Assembly: GCA_004297465.1 (NCBI GenBank) | Contig: SCUB01000007.1 | Span: forward strand, 223,651 to 287,650 | Reading direction: 5' to 3' | Length of the DNA stretch: 64,000 bases | From: Xanthobacteraceae bacterium | Lineage (GTDB): Bacteria > Pseudomonadota > Alphaproteobacteria > Rhizobiales > Xanthobacteraceae | Part shown: piece after piece, positions 54,225-63,073 of the stretch | How positions within the stretch are numbered: position 1 is the first letter of the stretch | How the letters are laid out: every line of letters starts with the position of its first letter | The notes under the pieces: model-generated | Seen by the model: the letters and a program-made list of their open reading frames with translations, nothing else | What the model was told of the DNA's origin: nothing | The model's database searches: none | Made by a program: the position numbers and the translations under genes

Positions 54225-55099
54225 CGCAAGGCCCCGAACAATCCGTTGGGCCGCAACCCAAGCGTGGCGAGCAGAATGGCGAAGGCGACGCCGGGCGCCC
54301 AGGACGGGCTGAGGAACGTCATGACGAATGACTCGGCGACGCCGATCAGGATGGCGGCGACCAGCGTGCCGGGAATCGTCCCCATTCCCGCCAGCACGAC
54401 GACGGCGAACACGCGGCCGATATGCGCGCGTCCGGCGAACGGGTCGATCGGGCCGGTTATCACCAGCGCGGCTCCGGCCAGCGCGGCCATCGCCATGGCG
54501 ATGCCGAAGGCATGGCGCTTGATCGCGGCCGGGTCGAGCCCGCAGATCTGCAGCGCGCGCTCCTCATAGGCGACGGCGCGGATGGCCAGTCCCGTGTTGG
54601 TCCGCGTCATGTAGAGCCACAGCAGGAATATGACGACCGGGGCAAGCGCCGCCGGAATCAGGAAGCGATACGGCATGACGATGAACCCCACCGTCAGGCT
54701 GTGTCCGATATAGCCGGCCCTGATCGAGCGCAGGTCGGTGCCGAACGCGACCACGAGGCCGACCTCGATGATCAGCGAGATGCCGAAGAACAGCGTCAGG
54801 CTCTGCAGCGTGTTGCCGCGGCCGCGCGACTCGAACGAGCGCGAATAGAATTCGTAGAGGATGACGCCAAGCGCATAGAACGGAATGGCCCACAGCACGC
54901 CAGCAACCAGCGGATCCATGCCGTAGCTGTTGCTGATCGCCACCGCATAGCTGCCGCCGATCACCATGGCCGGATGCGCGACGTTGGGGATATGCAGCAG
55001 GCCGAAGGTGATCGCCAGTCCGAGCGCGACCAGCGCATAGATACTGCCCAACACGACGCCGGTCACGAGCGCATTCAGGCCGAGATCGAGAATGAGCAT
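54221..55099 (-). CDS. livH: ABC transporter permease LivH
   Basis: A 292-residue permease with about eight membrane spans. GVVLGSIYALVALGLAITFGLLHIPNVAHPAMVIGG and AVVVLAGMGTIPGTLVAAILIGVAESF are LivH hallmarks. A start at 55114 (five residues longer) is possible. It is the permease nearest the binding protein in this leftward operon. Confidence 0.92.
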   Translation of the reverse strand: MLILDLGLNALVTGVVLGSIYALVALGLAITFGLLHIPNVAHPAMVIGGSYAVAISNSYGMDPLVAGVLWAIPFYALGVILYEFYSRSFESRGRGNTLQSLTLFFGISLIIEVGLVVAFGTDLRSIRAGYIGHSLTVGFIVMPYRFLIPAALAPVVIFLLWLYMTRTNTGLAIRAVAYEERALQICGLDPAAIKRHAFGIAMAMAALAGAALVITGPIDPFAGRAHIGRVFAVVVLAGMGTIPGTLVAAILIGVAESFVMTFLSPSWAPGVAFAILLATLGLRPNGLFGALR

Positions 55100-55170
55100 C
55101 CTATTCCCACTCATTTGACAGCCGGACCCGCCAAGGGCGAGCCCGGCTGAACACTGTCTGTCGTTGGCTC

Positions 55171-56436
55171 TCAGGCCTTGCGGGACTGCGCGAGGGACAT
55201 GAGATCGCCGCTCTTGTAGGCCGGCGGATCGACGATAACCTGCTTGCCCGCCTGGCGGAACTGGTCGATGTCGTTGCCCTGGATGTTGCGGAACTGGCAC
55301 ATCAGCACCCGGCGCTGGGTCCAGTCGCCCAGTTCGTTGAACGACATCTTGCCGACGATGGTCTCGACCGCGTTGGCATGCAGCCACTGCGATACCTTGG
55401 CCTGATCGATCGTCCCGGTGGCCTTGACCGCCGTCGAGATCAACTGGCCCGCCGCGTAAGTGAATGGCGGGATGTAGAAGCCGAGCGGATCGACCTGCCG
55501 CTGCTTGGCGATCGGCGCGTAACGCGACAGGAAGTCGTCGATGCCGGTGAACTTCAGGGTCGGCTCCGGCACGTAGAGATGGAAGCTGGTGATCCCGTTC
55601 AGCGCCGGGCCGAGATTTTCAAGGAGCGACGCGTATTGCGTGCCCACCATGCCGCCGCCGAACAGCCGGACCTGATCGCCGATGCCGATTTCCTGGATGC
55701 CGCGCACGATGCCGGTCGAATCGGCCGGGTAGGAGCAGACGAACACCGCTTCGGCCGCCGAGGCGCGGACGTTGCGCAGGATGGCCGAGAAGTCGCGGTT
55801 GGTCGGCGGATAGATCTGATAGTCCACCACCTGCATGCCGAACTGCTCGGAGACACGCCGGCCGCCGGCCGCCGCGGTCTTGGAGAATTCGGTGTCGGCG
55901 GCAAGGATCGCCATCTTCTTGATGCCGTTGCCGTTGGCGAGATCGAAGAAGCCGCGCGCCCAGTTTTCCGCGCCGTTCGGTCCCCACGGGGCGGCCTGGA
56001 AGAACTTGTCGTGCTTGATGGTGTCGTTGGCGGCGAGCGTGAGAATGCCGATGATGAAGCGGTCGCGCGACTTGGCGAACGGCATCACCGGCGCCGTCAG
56101 GTTCGCGCCGTAGGGCGAGAACAGGAAATCGACCTTGTCGACGTCGACAAGCTTGGAATAGATGCCCGGGATGTTGGCCGGCACGCTCTGGTCGTCATAG
56201 ATGACGAGTTCGACCTTGCGGCCGAGCAGCCCGCCAGCGGCGTTGATGTCGTCGCGCCACAGCTCGTAGCCGATCACCAGGTTCTTGGTGCCCGACAGCG
56301 GCCCGGTCAGCGAGGCGCTGGCCCCGATCCGGATCGGCTGGCTTTGCGCATGCGCGCCGCTCCAGACGGCGGGCGCCGCGATGCCCGCCATCGTTCCAAG
56401 GCCAATCTGCGTGAAGTTTCGCCGTGTTATTTTCAT
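55171..56436 (-). CDS. ABC transporter substrate-binding protein, LivK-like
   Basis: A 421-residue periplasmic binding protein. The start KITRRNFTQIGLGTMAG contains a twin-arginine motif (T-R-R-N-F), so export may be by Tat. IRIGASASLTGPLSG and YELWRDDINAAGGLLGRKVELVIYDDQS match the Peripla_BP_6 family. Such proteins bind amino acids, amides or aromatic acids. It follows a strong GGGAGGAAAA ribosome site. It heads the liv block in transcription order after the cupin and SDR genes. Confidence 0.9.
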   Translation of the reverse strand: MKITRRNFTQIGLGTMAGIAAPAVWSGAHAQSQPIRIGASASLTGPLSGTKNLVIGYELWRDDINAAGGLLGRKVELVIYDDQSVPANIPGIYSKLVDVDKVDFLFSPYGANLTAPVMPFAKSRDRFIIGILTLAANDTIKHDKFFQAAPWGPNGAENWARGFFDLANGNGIKKMAILAADTEFSKTAAAGGRRVSEQFGMQVVDYQIYPPTNRDFSAILRNVRASAAEAVFVCSYPADSTGIVRGIQEIGIGDQVRLFGGGMVGTQYASLLENLGPALNGITSFHLYVPEPTLKFTGIDDFLSRYAPIAKQRQVDPLGFYIPPFTYAAGQLISTAVKATGTIDQAKVSQWLHANAVETIVGKMSFNELGDWTQRRVLMCQFRNIQGNDIDQFRQAGKQVIVDPPAYKSGDLMSLAQSRKA

Positions 56437-56466
56437 TTTTGTTTTCCTCCCTTGTCTGAAAATTTC

Positions 56467-57162
56467 TTAAGTAAGCAGCCAGCCGTTATCGATGTTGAGG
56501 TTGACGCCGTTGACGGACCCGTTCTCGAGCAGGAACAGCGTCGCGCCGGCGACATCGCGCATCGTCGCCAGACGCCTGGTCGGCGTGCGCGCGATGACGC
56601 GATCGAGATGCTCTTGCTTGCCGGACCACGCCGGGCTGTCGCCGATGATGCCGGGATGGATGGCGTTGACGCGGATCGGCGCCAGCTCGATCGCCATGGT
56701 GTGCACCATGGTCGCGACCGCGCCGTTGATGGAGCTCACGGTCGTCGAGCCCGGATAGGGGCGTTCCTTGGCAAGGCCGCCGAACAGCACGATCGAGGCA
56801 TCCTCCGCAAGTTGCGGCAGCATGGCGTGAACGACCTCGGTATAGCCGATCAGCTTGAGCGTCACCAGGTTGATGGCGCGGTCGATGTCGTAGTCGCGCA
56901 CCGTGTTCATGTCGCGCTGGATGGCGCTGAGCACCACGTGGCGCACCGGCCCGACGCCGGCCAGGGACTTGGCGATGTCATGGGGCCTGGTGAGATCGAG
57001 AGCGCGTCCGGTGACGTCGCCCTTGACGCCCTTGGCGATCTCCTGCGTGCGCTTCTCGTCACGCCCGGTGATGATCACGCGGTCGCCGCGCTCGGCCATC
57101 ATGCCGGCGAGCGTCAGGCCCAGACCCTGCGTTCCGCCGACGATTACGACACCATTCTTCAT
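56467..57162 (-). CDS. SDR-like protein lacking the catalytic triad
   Basis: A 231-residue short-chain dehydrogenase fold: the cofactor loop VIVGGTQGLGLTLAG (residues 6-20), ITGRDEKR and the late IRVNAIHPGIIG are normal. However, the Tyr-x-x-x-Lys site is V142-S-S-I-N146, and the catalytic Ser strand reads SIVLFGGLAK, with Gly in place of Ser. It probably binds a nucleotide without ordinary SDR chemistry. It has a strong GGAGGGGAC ribosome site and sits between the bicupin and the binding-protein gene. Confidence 0.82.
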   Translation of the reverse strand: MKNGVVIVGGTQGLGLTLAGMMAERGDRVIITGRDEKRTQEIAKGVKGDVTGRALDLTRPHDIAKSLAGVGPVRHVVLSAIQRDMNTVRDYDIDRAINLVTLKLIGYTEVVHAMLPQLAEDASIVLFGGLAKERPYPGSTTVSSINGAVATMVHTMAIELAPIRVNAIHPGIIGDSPAWSGKQEHLDRVIARTPTRRLATMRDVAGATLFLLENGSVNGVNLNIDNGWLLT

Positions 57163-57210
57163 CTTGCTGTCCCCTCCAAGGTTTGGATCATGTTTTCATG
57201 TCAAGGCGCG

Positions 57211-58107
57211 TCACGGCCGCGCCAGCTTTTCCTTCAGGTAATCCCAGTCGCGATTGAAGCGATACGAATGCCGGGCCGGCGGCTGCGGCGACTGCGTCTC
57301 GACCCAGCGCACGGTCGTGTCGGTGCGGTTGAAGAAGGCATGGATCGAGCCCACGCCGGTCCACAGCACGTCGCCCTCCTTAAGCACATAGGTCTGGCCA
57401 TCGGCGACCGCCTCGACCTCGCCCTGCAGGATGTAATAGGCCTCCTCGAGCGGATGATCGTGGAAATGCGCCACGCCGCCGGGCTGATATTCCACCATGA
57501 ACATGGTGCCGAGCGCCGCCGAGAGGCGATGATCCACCAGCATCTTCACGGCGATGCCGCTGTAGGCGAGGAGCGCCGTCGCCATGCTGGAGGACACGGT
57601 GGGCGCGTCGATGCGCGCGCCGACCTTGAGCTTGTCGAGCGAGATGTCGTCGTCGGTCATGCGGAAGACGTGCAGCGAACGCGGGTCGCGGATGTCGAGC
57701 GGTCCGGTCTCGTAGGCGCGCGGCGGACCGAGGAAGAACGTGTCCTCCGGCTCCGTGGGCCCGCGCGGAATCGGCGTCAGCATGTCGAGCCAGTGCGCAT
57801 CCCCGCGCCCGGACCCGAGCCACGCATGCGGCGTGCCGACCGGCACGACGCCGCACGACCCGGGCACCAGCGGGTAGCTGCGCCCGTCGAGGATCAGCGT
57901 CGGTTCACCCTGGGTGACATAGAAGAATTCCTCGAAGGACTGGACATGGGTGTCGACATGACCCTTGGCCTCGAGCGCACACAGGCCCAGCCCGGTGTGG
58001 GTCGCCCCCACCGCACGATCAATGGCGGAGTGGCGTTTGAAGCCTGAGCTGTGCCCGGAATACGCGATGACACCCTGGATGTCGGCAGCGCGAACAACGT
58101 GATGCAC
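57211..58107 (-). CDS. Bicupin protein, enzyme of unknown reaction
   Basis: A 298-residue protein with two cupin domains. The N-terminal one has HVDTHVQSFEEFFYVTQGEPTL; the C-terminal one has the metal-binding pattern AHFHDHPLEEAYYILQGEVEAVADG and GVGSIHAFFN. A metal-dependent dioxygenase, isomerase or aminohydrolase is possible; I cannot choose. It starts with GTG and is divergent from the XRE-cupin regulator, an arrangement that suggests regulation by that protein. Confidence 0.82.
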   Translation of the reverse strand: MHHVVRAADIQGVIAYSGHSSGFKRHSAIDRAVGATHTGLGLCALEAKGHVDTHVQSFEEFFYVTQGEPTLILDGRSYPLVPGSCGVVPVGTPHAWLGSGRGDAHWLDMLTPIPRGPTEPEDTFFLGPPRAYETGPLDIRDPRSLHVFRMTDDDISLDKLKVGARIDAPTVSSSMATALLAYSGIAVKMLVDHRLSAALGTMFMVEYQPGGVAHFHDHPLEEAYYILQGEVEAVADGQTYVLKEGDVLWTGVGSIHAFFNRTDTTVRWVETQSPQPPARHSYRFNRDWDYLKEKLARP

Positions 58108-58133
58108 CCTTGTCTTCTCCTCCAGGACCCGTT

Positions 58134-58167
58134 ACTGTTTGTTCATTCTCACTGAACTGTTTAGTCA
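58134..58167. promoter_or_regulatory. Two direct repeats, likely operator
   Basis: ACTGTTTGTTCA (58134-58145) and ACTGTTTAGTCA (58156-58167) are 10/12 identical and start 22 bp apart, two helical turns. They lie in the 68 bp between the bicupin and the regulator gene, so they probably bind the regulator and control both directions. Confidence 0.6.
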
Positions 58168-58175
58168 CAACACAC

Positions 58176-58901
58176 ATGGCGCGTCAACAGCCAGACCGGC
58201 CCGGCAGGATGAAATCTCAGGCGGCGGCTGTTCACAAAACCGCAACCCGGAAAGTCGCCGCGCGCGGGATTGCCACTGCCGCGCGCTCCGCGCCGACAAA
58301 CTGGGAAACCCTGGGCATTAAGATACGCGCCGAACGCGAACGCCGCGGGATGGCCTTGCGCGAAATGGCGCGCCGTGTCGGCGTTTCGCCCAGCCTGATT
58401 TCGCAGATCGAACGCGGCCTGGTCACGCCGTCGGTCGGCACGCTGTGGTCGATGGCGACCGAGCTTGGCCTGGTGATGGACGAGCTGTTTAGGACTGCTG
58501 AACAGACGACCGCGGCTTCCGAACCGGCGGGCCCCGCCCCGCTCGGCCATGTCCAGCGCAGGGACAGCCGCAAACGCCTGCGGCTGGCCGGCGGTGTCGA
58601 ATGGGAGCGCCTGACGGCGCAGCCGGACGACGATGTCGAATTTCTCTACGTGAAGTACGAAGCGGGCGCCGAATCCTGCCCGGAGGATTCGCTGTTCCGG
58701 CATGGCGGCAAGGAATACGCCTACGTGCTGGAGGGCCGGCTCGGCGTGCAGATCGGTTTCGAGCGCTACGAGCTGGGTCCGGGCGATTCCGTCTCGTTCC
58801 AGTCGCAATCGCCGCACCGGCTATGGGCGATCGGCGACGCGCCGGCCATCGCGATCTGGGCCGTCGTCAATCGCACCGGCGACACTCGCGGTGGCAACTA
58901 A
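58176..58901 (+). CDS. XRE-family regulator with C-terminal cupin
   Basis: A 241-residue transcription factor. After a basic leader, the HTH_3 domain lies at about residues 48-105 (LGIKIRAERERRGMALREMA, VGVSPSLISQIERGLVTPSVGTL). A cupin sensor follows (GGKEYAYVLEGRLGVQIGFERYELGPGDSVSFQSQSPHRL). This is the SutR/PuuR-like layout, typically a local regulator of catabolic genes. A start at 58209 is also possible. It is divergent from the bicupin and upstream of the dehydrogenase (30 bp). Confidence 0.88.
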   Translation: MARQQPDRPGRMKSQAAAVHKTATRKVAARGIATAARSAPTNWETLGIKIRAERERRGMALREMARRVGVSPSLISQIERGLVTPSVGTLWSMATELGLVMDELFRTAEQTTAASEPAGPAPLGHVQRRDSRKRLRLAGGVEWERLTAQPDDDVEFLYVKYEAGAESCPEDSLFRHGGKEYAYVLEGRLGVQIGFERYELGPGDSVSFQSQSPHRLWAIGDAPAIAIWAVVNRTGDTRGGN

Positions 58902-58931
58902 CGCATCATCATCAGAGAGGGGAGATTACTT

Positions 58932-59813
58932 GTGAAGACCGGCTTCATCGGGCTGGGTCGCATGGGCCGCGCGATTGCAACGCGCATCAAAACGGCCGGT
59001 CACGACCTCATCGTTTACAACCGCACCCACGACAAGACCAAGGAGCTGGCCGCCGTCGGCGCCGCGGTCGCAACCAGCATCAAGGAGGCGTGCGGCGACA
59101 GCGGCATCGTCGTCACCATGCTGTCCGACGACGCCGCGCTCGAACAGGTCGCGTTCGGTCCCGGCGGCATCTGCGAATCCTCGCGCAAGGGCACCATCCA
59201 TATGGTGATGGGCACGCACGGCACGGCGGCGATCCGTTCCGCGCAGGAGCGGCACGCGCAGGCCGGACAAATCCTCGTCAGCGCGCCGGTGCTGGGCCGC
59301 CCGGACGTCGCCGCGGCGGGACAACTGGGCGTCGTGCTCGCGGGTCCGCGGGAGGCCGCCGAAAAATGCCGGCCGCTGATCGATGCGGTTGCGCGTCGCG
59401 TGTTCGAGGCCGGCGACAAGCCCGAGCATGCCGCCATCGTCAAGCTGGCCAACGGCCTCGTGCTTGGCTGCGCCATCGAGGCGATGGGCGAAGCGTTCTC
59501 GCTGGTGCGCAAGTACGGCGTCAAAACCGACGTGCTCTACGACGTCATGACCGAGGGCCTGTTCGCGGCGCCCGCCTACAAGGGCTATGGCAAGATCATC
59601 GTCGATGAAGGCTATACGAATGTCGGTTTCACCGCCGAACTCGGCCTCAAGGACATCCGCCTGATCCTGGGGGCGGCGGGCGCCGAGCATGTGCCGCTGC
59701 CGGCCACGCACACCGTGTACAATCATTTGCTCAGCGCCATCGCCCACGGCTACGGCGGCAAGGACTGGTCCGTCATCGCGCACGAACAGGCGCAGGAAGC
59801 CGGACTCAAGTAA
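58932..59813 (+). CDS. NAD(P)-dependent beta-hydroxyacid dehydrogenase family protein
   Basis: A 293-residue enzyme of the 3-hydroxyisobutyrate dehydrogenase superfamily. NADP loop GFIGLGRMGRAIATRI with NRTHDK after the second strand (Arg suggests NADPH), the substrate loop SAPVLGRPDVAAAGQLGVVLAG and the catalytic lysine in AAIVKLANGLVLG are present. The APVLGRPD form, not the usual APVSGG, is closer to imine-reductase-like members. It starts with GTG eight bases after GGGGAG and follows the regulator closely, so probably in one operon with it. Confidence 0.86.
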   Translation: MKTGFIGLGRMGRAIATRIKTAGHDLIVYNRTHDKTKELAAVGAAVATSIKEACGDSGIVVTMLSDDAALEQVAFGPGGICESSRKGTIHMVMGTHGTAAIRSAQERHAQAGQILVSAPVLGRPDVAAAGQLGVVLAGPREAAEKCRPLIDAVARRVFEAGDKPEHAAIVKLANGLVLGCAIEAMGEAFSLVRKYGVKTDVLYDVMTEGLFAAPAYKGYGKIIVDEGYTNVGFTAELGLKDIRLILGAAGAEHVPLPATHTVYNHLLSAIAHGYGGKDWSVIAHEQAQEAGLK

Positions 59814-60017
59814 TACGCGAAAGAGTCCCGGCCCACCGGATGGCGAACGGCAAAACCCCGTGCATCGGCCTCGTGGATTGCCCACGGGGCCGATCGGCGT
59901 CAGGCGTCCCGCGCTGCGCCGATCAAGACGATCGTCGACGGCCAAAGCCCCGCCTGATCCTTGAACAGAAGCGTCAATTCCGCTGGCGGTCGCGACCCGC
60001 ATCGCTATACTTCCAAC

Positions 60018-60041
60018 CGTTATGTTTTGTCATCAATAACG
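60018..60041. promoter_or_regulatory. ModE-box-like palindrome upstream of modE
   Basis: CGTTAT-N12-ATAACG, a 24-bp inverted repeat, has the same outer half-sites and total length as the ModE box (CGTTATATA-N6-TATATAACG). A further ATCGCTATA half-site is at 60001-60009. It lies 19 bp before the modE start, so ModE may control its own gene. Confidence 0.55.
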
Positions 60042-60059
60042 ACAGGCGGCGGAATATTC

Positions 60060-60482
60060 ATGAAGGGCAAGAGCGGCACGGTGGTTTCGTTGCGCGGGCG
60101 ATCCCATTCCGCGCACGGAAAGCGCCTTGCGCGCGCCGTTCCCCGCGTCCGCATCGTGTTCGGCGAGGCCATGCGCATCGGTCCGGGCAAGGCCGACCTG
60201 CTGGAGACGATCGGCCGCACCGGATCGATCTCGGCCGCCGGCCGGGAACTTGGCATGTCGTATCGCCGCGCCTGGCTGCTGGTGAACGAGGTCAACAGCA
60301 TTTTCGCGCGGCCGGTCGTGGTGGCGAGCACCGGCGGCGCTCATGGCGGCGGCGCGCAGCTGACCGATTTCGGCCGCGCGCTCGTCGCCGCCTACCGGCG
60401 CATCGAGGAGCGCACCCGCATCGCGATCCGTGAAGAGCTGGCGCCGTTCGAATCCGACCTGGTGGACTCCGTTCAGACCTGA
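60060..60482 (+). CDS. modE: ModE-family regulator, DNA-binding domain only
   Basis: A 140-residue protein with the LysR-type winged helix of ModE: RIGPGKADLLETIGRTGSISAAGRELGMSYRRAWLLVNEVN, then the wing STGGAHGGGAQLTDFG. The C-terminal pair of molybdate-binding (Mop) domains found in E. coli ModE is absent. Molybdate sensing would then need another protein, possibly the free Mop encoded nearby. Its 3' end overlaps the convergent modC by 10 bp. Confidence 0.85.
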   Translation: MKGKSGTVVSLRGRSHSAHGKRLARAVPRVRIVFGEAMRIGPGKADLLETIGRTGSISAAGRELGMSYRRAWLLVNEVNSIFARPVVVASTGGAHGGGAQLTDFGRALVAAYRRIEERTRIAIREELAPFESDLVDSVQT

Positions 60483-61582
60483 TCCACGACGTGCAGGCCG
60501 GAAATGCCACGCTCGTCGATCGCCACCGCCTTGACCAGCGCCTGAATGTGGTCGCCGGCATCGAGGCCGAGCCGATCGACCGCAAGCCGCGTCGCATAGG
60601 CCTTGAGCTGTTCGCCGCCCTTGAGTTCGATGGTCGCAAGCGCGAAAGGTCCGCCATCGGTCTCGATATGGGCGATGCGGCCGGCCAGCACCGTGCGCAC
60701 GCTGACATTCTCCGATCGCCCGATGGCGAGCGTGACATTGGTGGCCCGGATCACCACCCGCACCGCGTTGGCGGATGGTTCGATGCGGCCGGGCACGACG
60801 ATCTCGCCGGCCGGATGATCGACGATGGTCACGCCATAATCCTCGACATAGCGGCTCACCCGCCCGGACAGGATCGAGAGCGCGTCGAAGCGGCCGGCGG
60901 CCTTGGCGAGCGAGGTCGGGGCCAGCACTTCCGCCGGCGTGCCGGTGGCGATGACGTGGCCATTCTCGATCTTCACCACGCGGCTCGCCAGCCGCGCCAC
61001 TTCCTCGACCGCATGCGACACATAGACGGTTGGAATACCGAACTCGTCGCGCATGTGCTCGATGAACGGCAGGATCTCCAGCTTGCGATCCTCGTCCAGC
61101 GAGGCCAGCGGTTCGTCCAGCAACAACAGCCGCGGCGAGGTCAGCAGCGCGCGGCCGATGGCGACGCGCTGACGCTCGCCGCCCGACAGGCTGTCGGGCC
61201 GGCGGGACAGCAGATGGCCGATACCCAGCACCTCGACCACAGGATCGAATCCTATCCTGCGCAAGTCGCGCGGCGTGAACCAGCGTCCAAACCCAAGGTT
61301 GGCGCGTACCGACAGATGCGGAAGAAGCTGGGCGTCCTGGAACACCATCCCGATCCGGCGCTTGTGCGGGGCGACGTCGCATTGCCGGTCGGTGTCGAGC
61401 ACCACCTCGTCGGCGATGCTGATGTGGCCGCGGTCCGGCCGCGTCAGCCCCGCAAGCAGGCGGATAACGGTCGACTTGCCCGCGCCGGACGGGCCGAACA
61501 GCGCGGTGATGCCGGCGTTCGACTGGAACGTCACGTCGAAGTCGAAGCCGGGCCGCGCAAGCTTGCAGGCGAACGAGATCAT
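60473..61582 (-). CDS. modC: Molybdate ABC transporter ATPase
   Basis: A 369-residue ATPase: Walker A FGPSGAGKSTVIRLLAG, signature LSGGERQRVAIGRALL, Walker B RLLLLDEPLASLDEDRK and the switch His in VYVSHAVEEV. The C-terminal ~90 residues are a TOBE/Mop domain that binds molybdate and can inhibit transport. It overlaps modB by 4 bp. Confidence 0.95.
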   Translation of the reverse strand: MISFACKLARPGFDFDVTFQSNAGITALFGPSGAGKSTVIRLLAGLTRPDRGHISIADEVVLDTDRQCDVAPHKRRIGMVFQDAQLLPHLSVRANLGFGRWFTPRDLRRIGFDPVVEVLGIGHLLSRRPDSLSGGERQRVAIGRALLTSPRLLLLDEPLASLDEDRKLEILPFIEHMRDEFGIPTVYVSHAVEEVARLASRVVKIENGHVIATGTPAEVLAPTSLAKAAGRFDALSILSGRVSRYVEDYGVTIVDHPAGEIVVPGRIEPSANAVRVVIRATNVTLAIGRSENVSVRTVLAGRIAHIETDGGPFALATIELKGGEQLKAYATRLAVDRLGLDAGDHIQALVKAVAIDERGISGLHVVDQV

Positions 61583-62283
61583 TCGATATTCACTCCGCGC
61601 CGCCCGGTGCGCCGGGCGATGAGCTCGGACACCACCAGCGTGCACAGCGAGATCAATGCCGCGACGACCGACAGCCGCAACGCTCCCTCGTCGCCGCCCG
61701 GCACCTGCGTGTAGGTGTAGATGGCGGACGGAATCGTCTGCGTTTCGCCGGGAATGTTGGCGACAAAGGTGATTGTGGCGCCGAACTCGCCGAGCGCCTT
61801 GGCAAAGCACAGCACGATGCCGGCGAGAACGCCGGGAAATGCAAGCGGCAGGGTGACGGTCATGAACACCCACAGCGGCGAGGCGCCCAGCGTCTGCGCC
61901 GCCTGCTCATGGCGCGGGTCGATCGCCTCCATGGTCAGCCGGATGGCGCGCACCATCAGCGGGAACCCCATGACGGCGCAGGCCAGCGCCGCGCCGGTCC
62001 ACCGGAACGAGAACACGATGCCGAGGGTCTGTTCGAGAAACGCCCCGATCGGAGCGCGCCGGCCGAACAGCATCAGCAGGATGTAGCCGGTGACCACCGG
62101 CGGCAGCACCAGCGGCAAATGCACCACGGCATCGACCAGCGCCTTGCCGGGAAAGCGTTTGCGCGCCAGGACGAACGCGACCAGGATGCCGAGAGGCAGG
62201 CTTGTGAGCGCGGCGACGGTGGCGACCCGCAGGCTCAGCCGGATCGCGACCCACTCCGCGGTGGAAAAGGGCAACCATTCCAA
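61579..62283 (-). CDS. modB: Molybdate ABC transporter permease
   Basis: A 234-residue permease with five to six membrane spans. LPLVLPPVVTGYILLMLFG and the EAA loop EQAAQTLGASPLWVFMTVTLPLAFPGVLAG are diagnostic for ModB. I start at a TTG (62283), one base after the modA stop, because GAGGA lies seven bases upstream and the N-terminus then matches the family. Longer readings into modA are unlikely. Confidence 0.92.
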   Translation of the reverse strand: MEWLPFSTAEWVAIRLSLRVATVAALTSLPLGILVAFVLARKRFPGKALVDAVVHLPLVLPPVVTGYILLMLFGRRAPIGAFLEQTLGIVFSFRWTGAALACAVMGFPLMVRAIRLTMEAIDPRHEQAAQTLGASPLWVFMTVTLPLAFPGVLAGIVLCFAKALGEFGATITFVANIPGETQTIPSAIYTYTQVPGGDEGALRLSVVAALISLCTLVVSELIARRTGRRGVNIE

Positions 62284-62284
62284 A

Positions 62285-63073
62285 TCAGCTTCCTCGGCGC
62301 TGCAGGGTGAAGCCTTCCGCCTCGAAGATGCGGACAGCCGTCGGCGAGGCAAGATAATTCAAAAAAACCTGCGCGTCAGGATTTGTCGACGCGGTGGTCA
62401 CGGCGAAAGGATAGACGATCGGCGCGTGGCTTCCCGCCGGGAAGGTATCGACAACCCGCACCCGCGGTTCGGCCTTGGCATCGGTCGCATAGACGATGCC
62501 GAATCTGGCCTCGCCCCTGGCCACCAGCGCCAGCGCCGCGCGCACGTTCTCGGTGCTGGCGATTCGCGGCGAAACCTGGTCCCAGACCCCGAGCTTGGTG
62601 AGCGCCTCCCTGGCATAGGTGCCGGCCGGCACCGACGCCGGATCGCCGGTGGCGAGCCGCGAGTCGCCGATGGCCCCCGCCAGCGCGAAGCCCGGCGCGA
62701 TCCTGATCTGATCGCCGGAGTTGGCCGCCGCGATCAGCACCAGCCTGTTTTCGAGCAGGTTGCGGCGGGTCTCCGGCCGAATCAGTTTGCGTTCCTGCGA
62801 CCAGTCGGCCCAGCGCAGATCCGCGGACGCGAACAGGTCGGCCGGCGCCCCGCTCTCCATCTGCCGCGCCAGCACCGACGAGGCGGCGTAGGAAAACACC
62901 ACCTTCTTGCCGGTCTCGCGCTGCCATTCGGCGGCGACGGCGTTGAGCGCCGTCTGCAGGCTCGCCGCGGCGAAGAACAGGATCGGACGCGGTTCCCCGG
63001 CGGCGCGGACCGGCACACCGGCAAACCCGAGCAGCAGAAAGGCAACCAGCCCGCGGCGGACGATGCTCATCAT
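62285..63073 (-). CDS. modA: Molybdate-binding protein
   Basis: A 262-residue periplasmic protein with a signal peptide (IVRRGLVAFLLLGFAGVPVR then AAGEP). FFAAASLQTALNAVAAEW, FSYAASSVLARQMESGAPADLFASAD and FGIVYATDAKAEP are the ModA oxyanion-site segments (Ser and Tyr contacts). A double ATG (63073/63070) begins it after AAGGAAC. First gene of modABC. Confidence 0.94.
   Translation of the reverse strand: MMSIVRRGLVAFLLLGFAGVPVRAAGEPRPILFFAAASLQTALNAVAAEWQRETGKKVVFSYAASSVLARQMESGAPADLFASADLRWADWSQERKLIRPETRRNLLENRLVLIAAANSGDQIRIAPGFALAGAIGDSRLATGDPASVPAGTYAREALTKLGVWDQVSPRIASTENVRAALALVARGEARFGIVYATDAKAEPRVRVVDTFPAGSHAPIVYPFAVTTASTNPDAQVFLNYLASPTAVRIFEAEGFTLQRRGS

Noticed and set aside
59814..60059. 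Terminator after the dehydrogenase gene
   Set aside because: Inverted CCCCGTG/CACGGGG and ATCGGCC/GGCCGAT segments exist, but they are far apart and lack a T tract.
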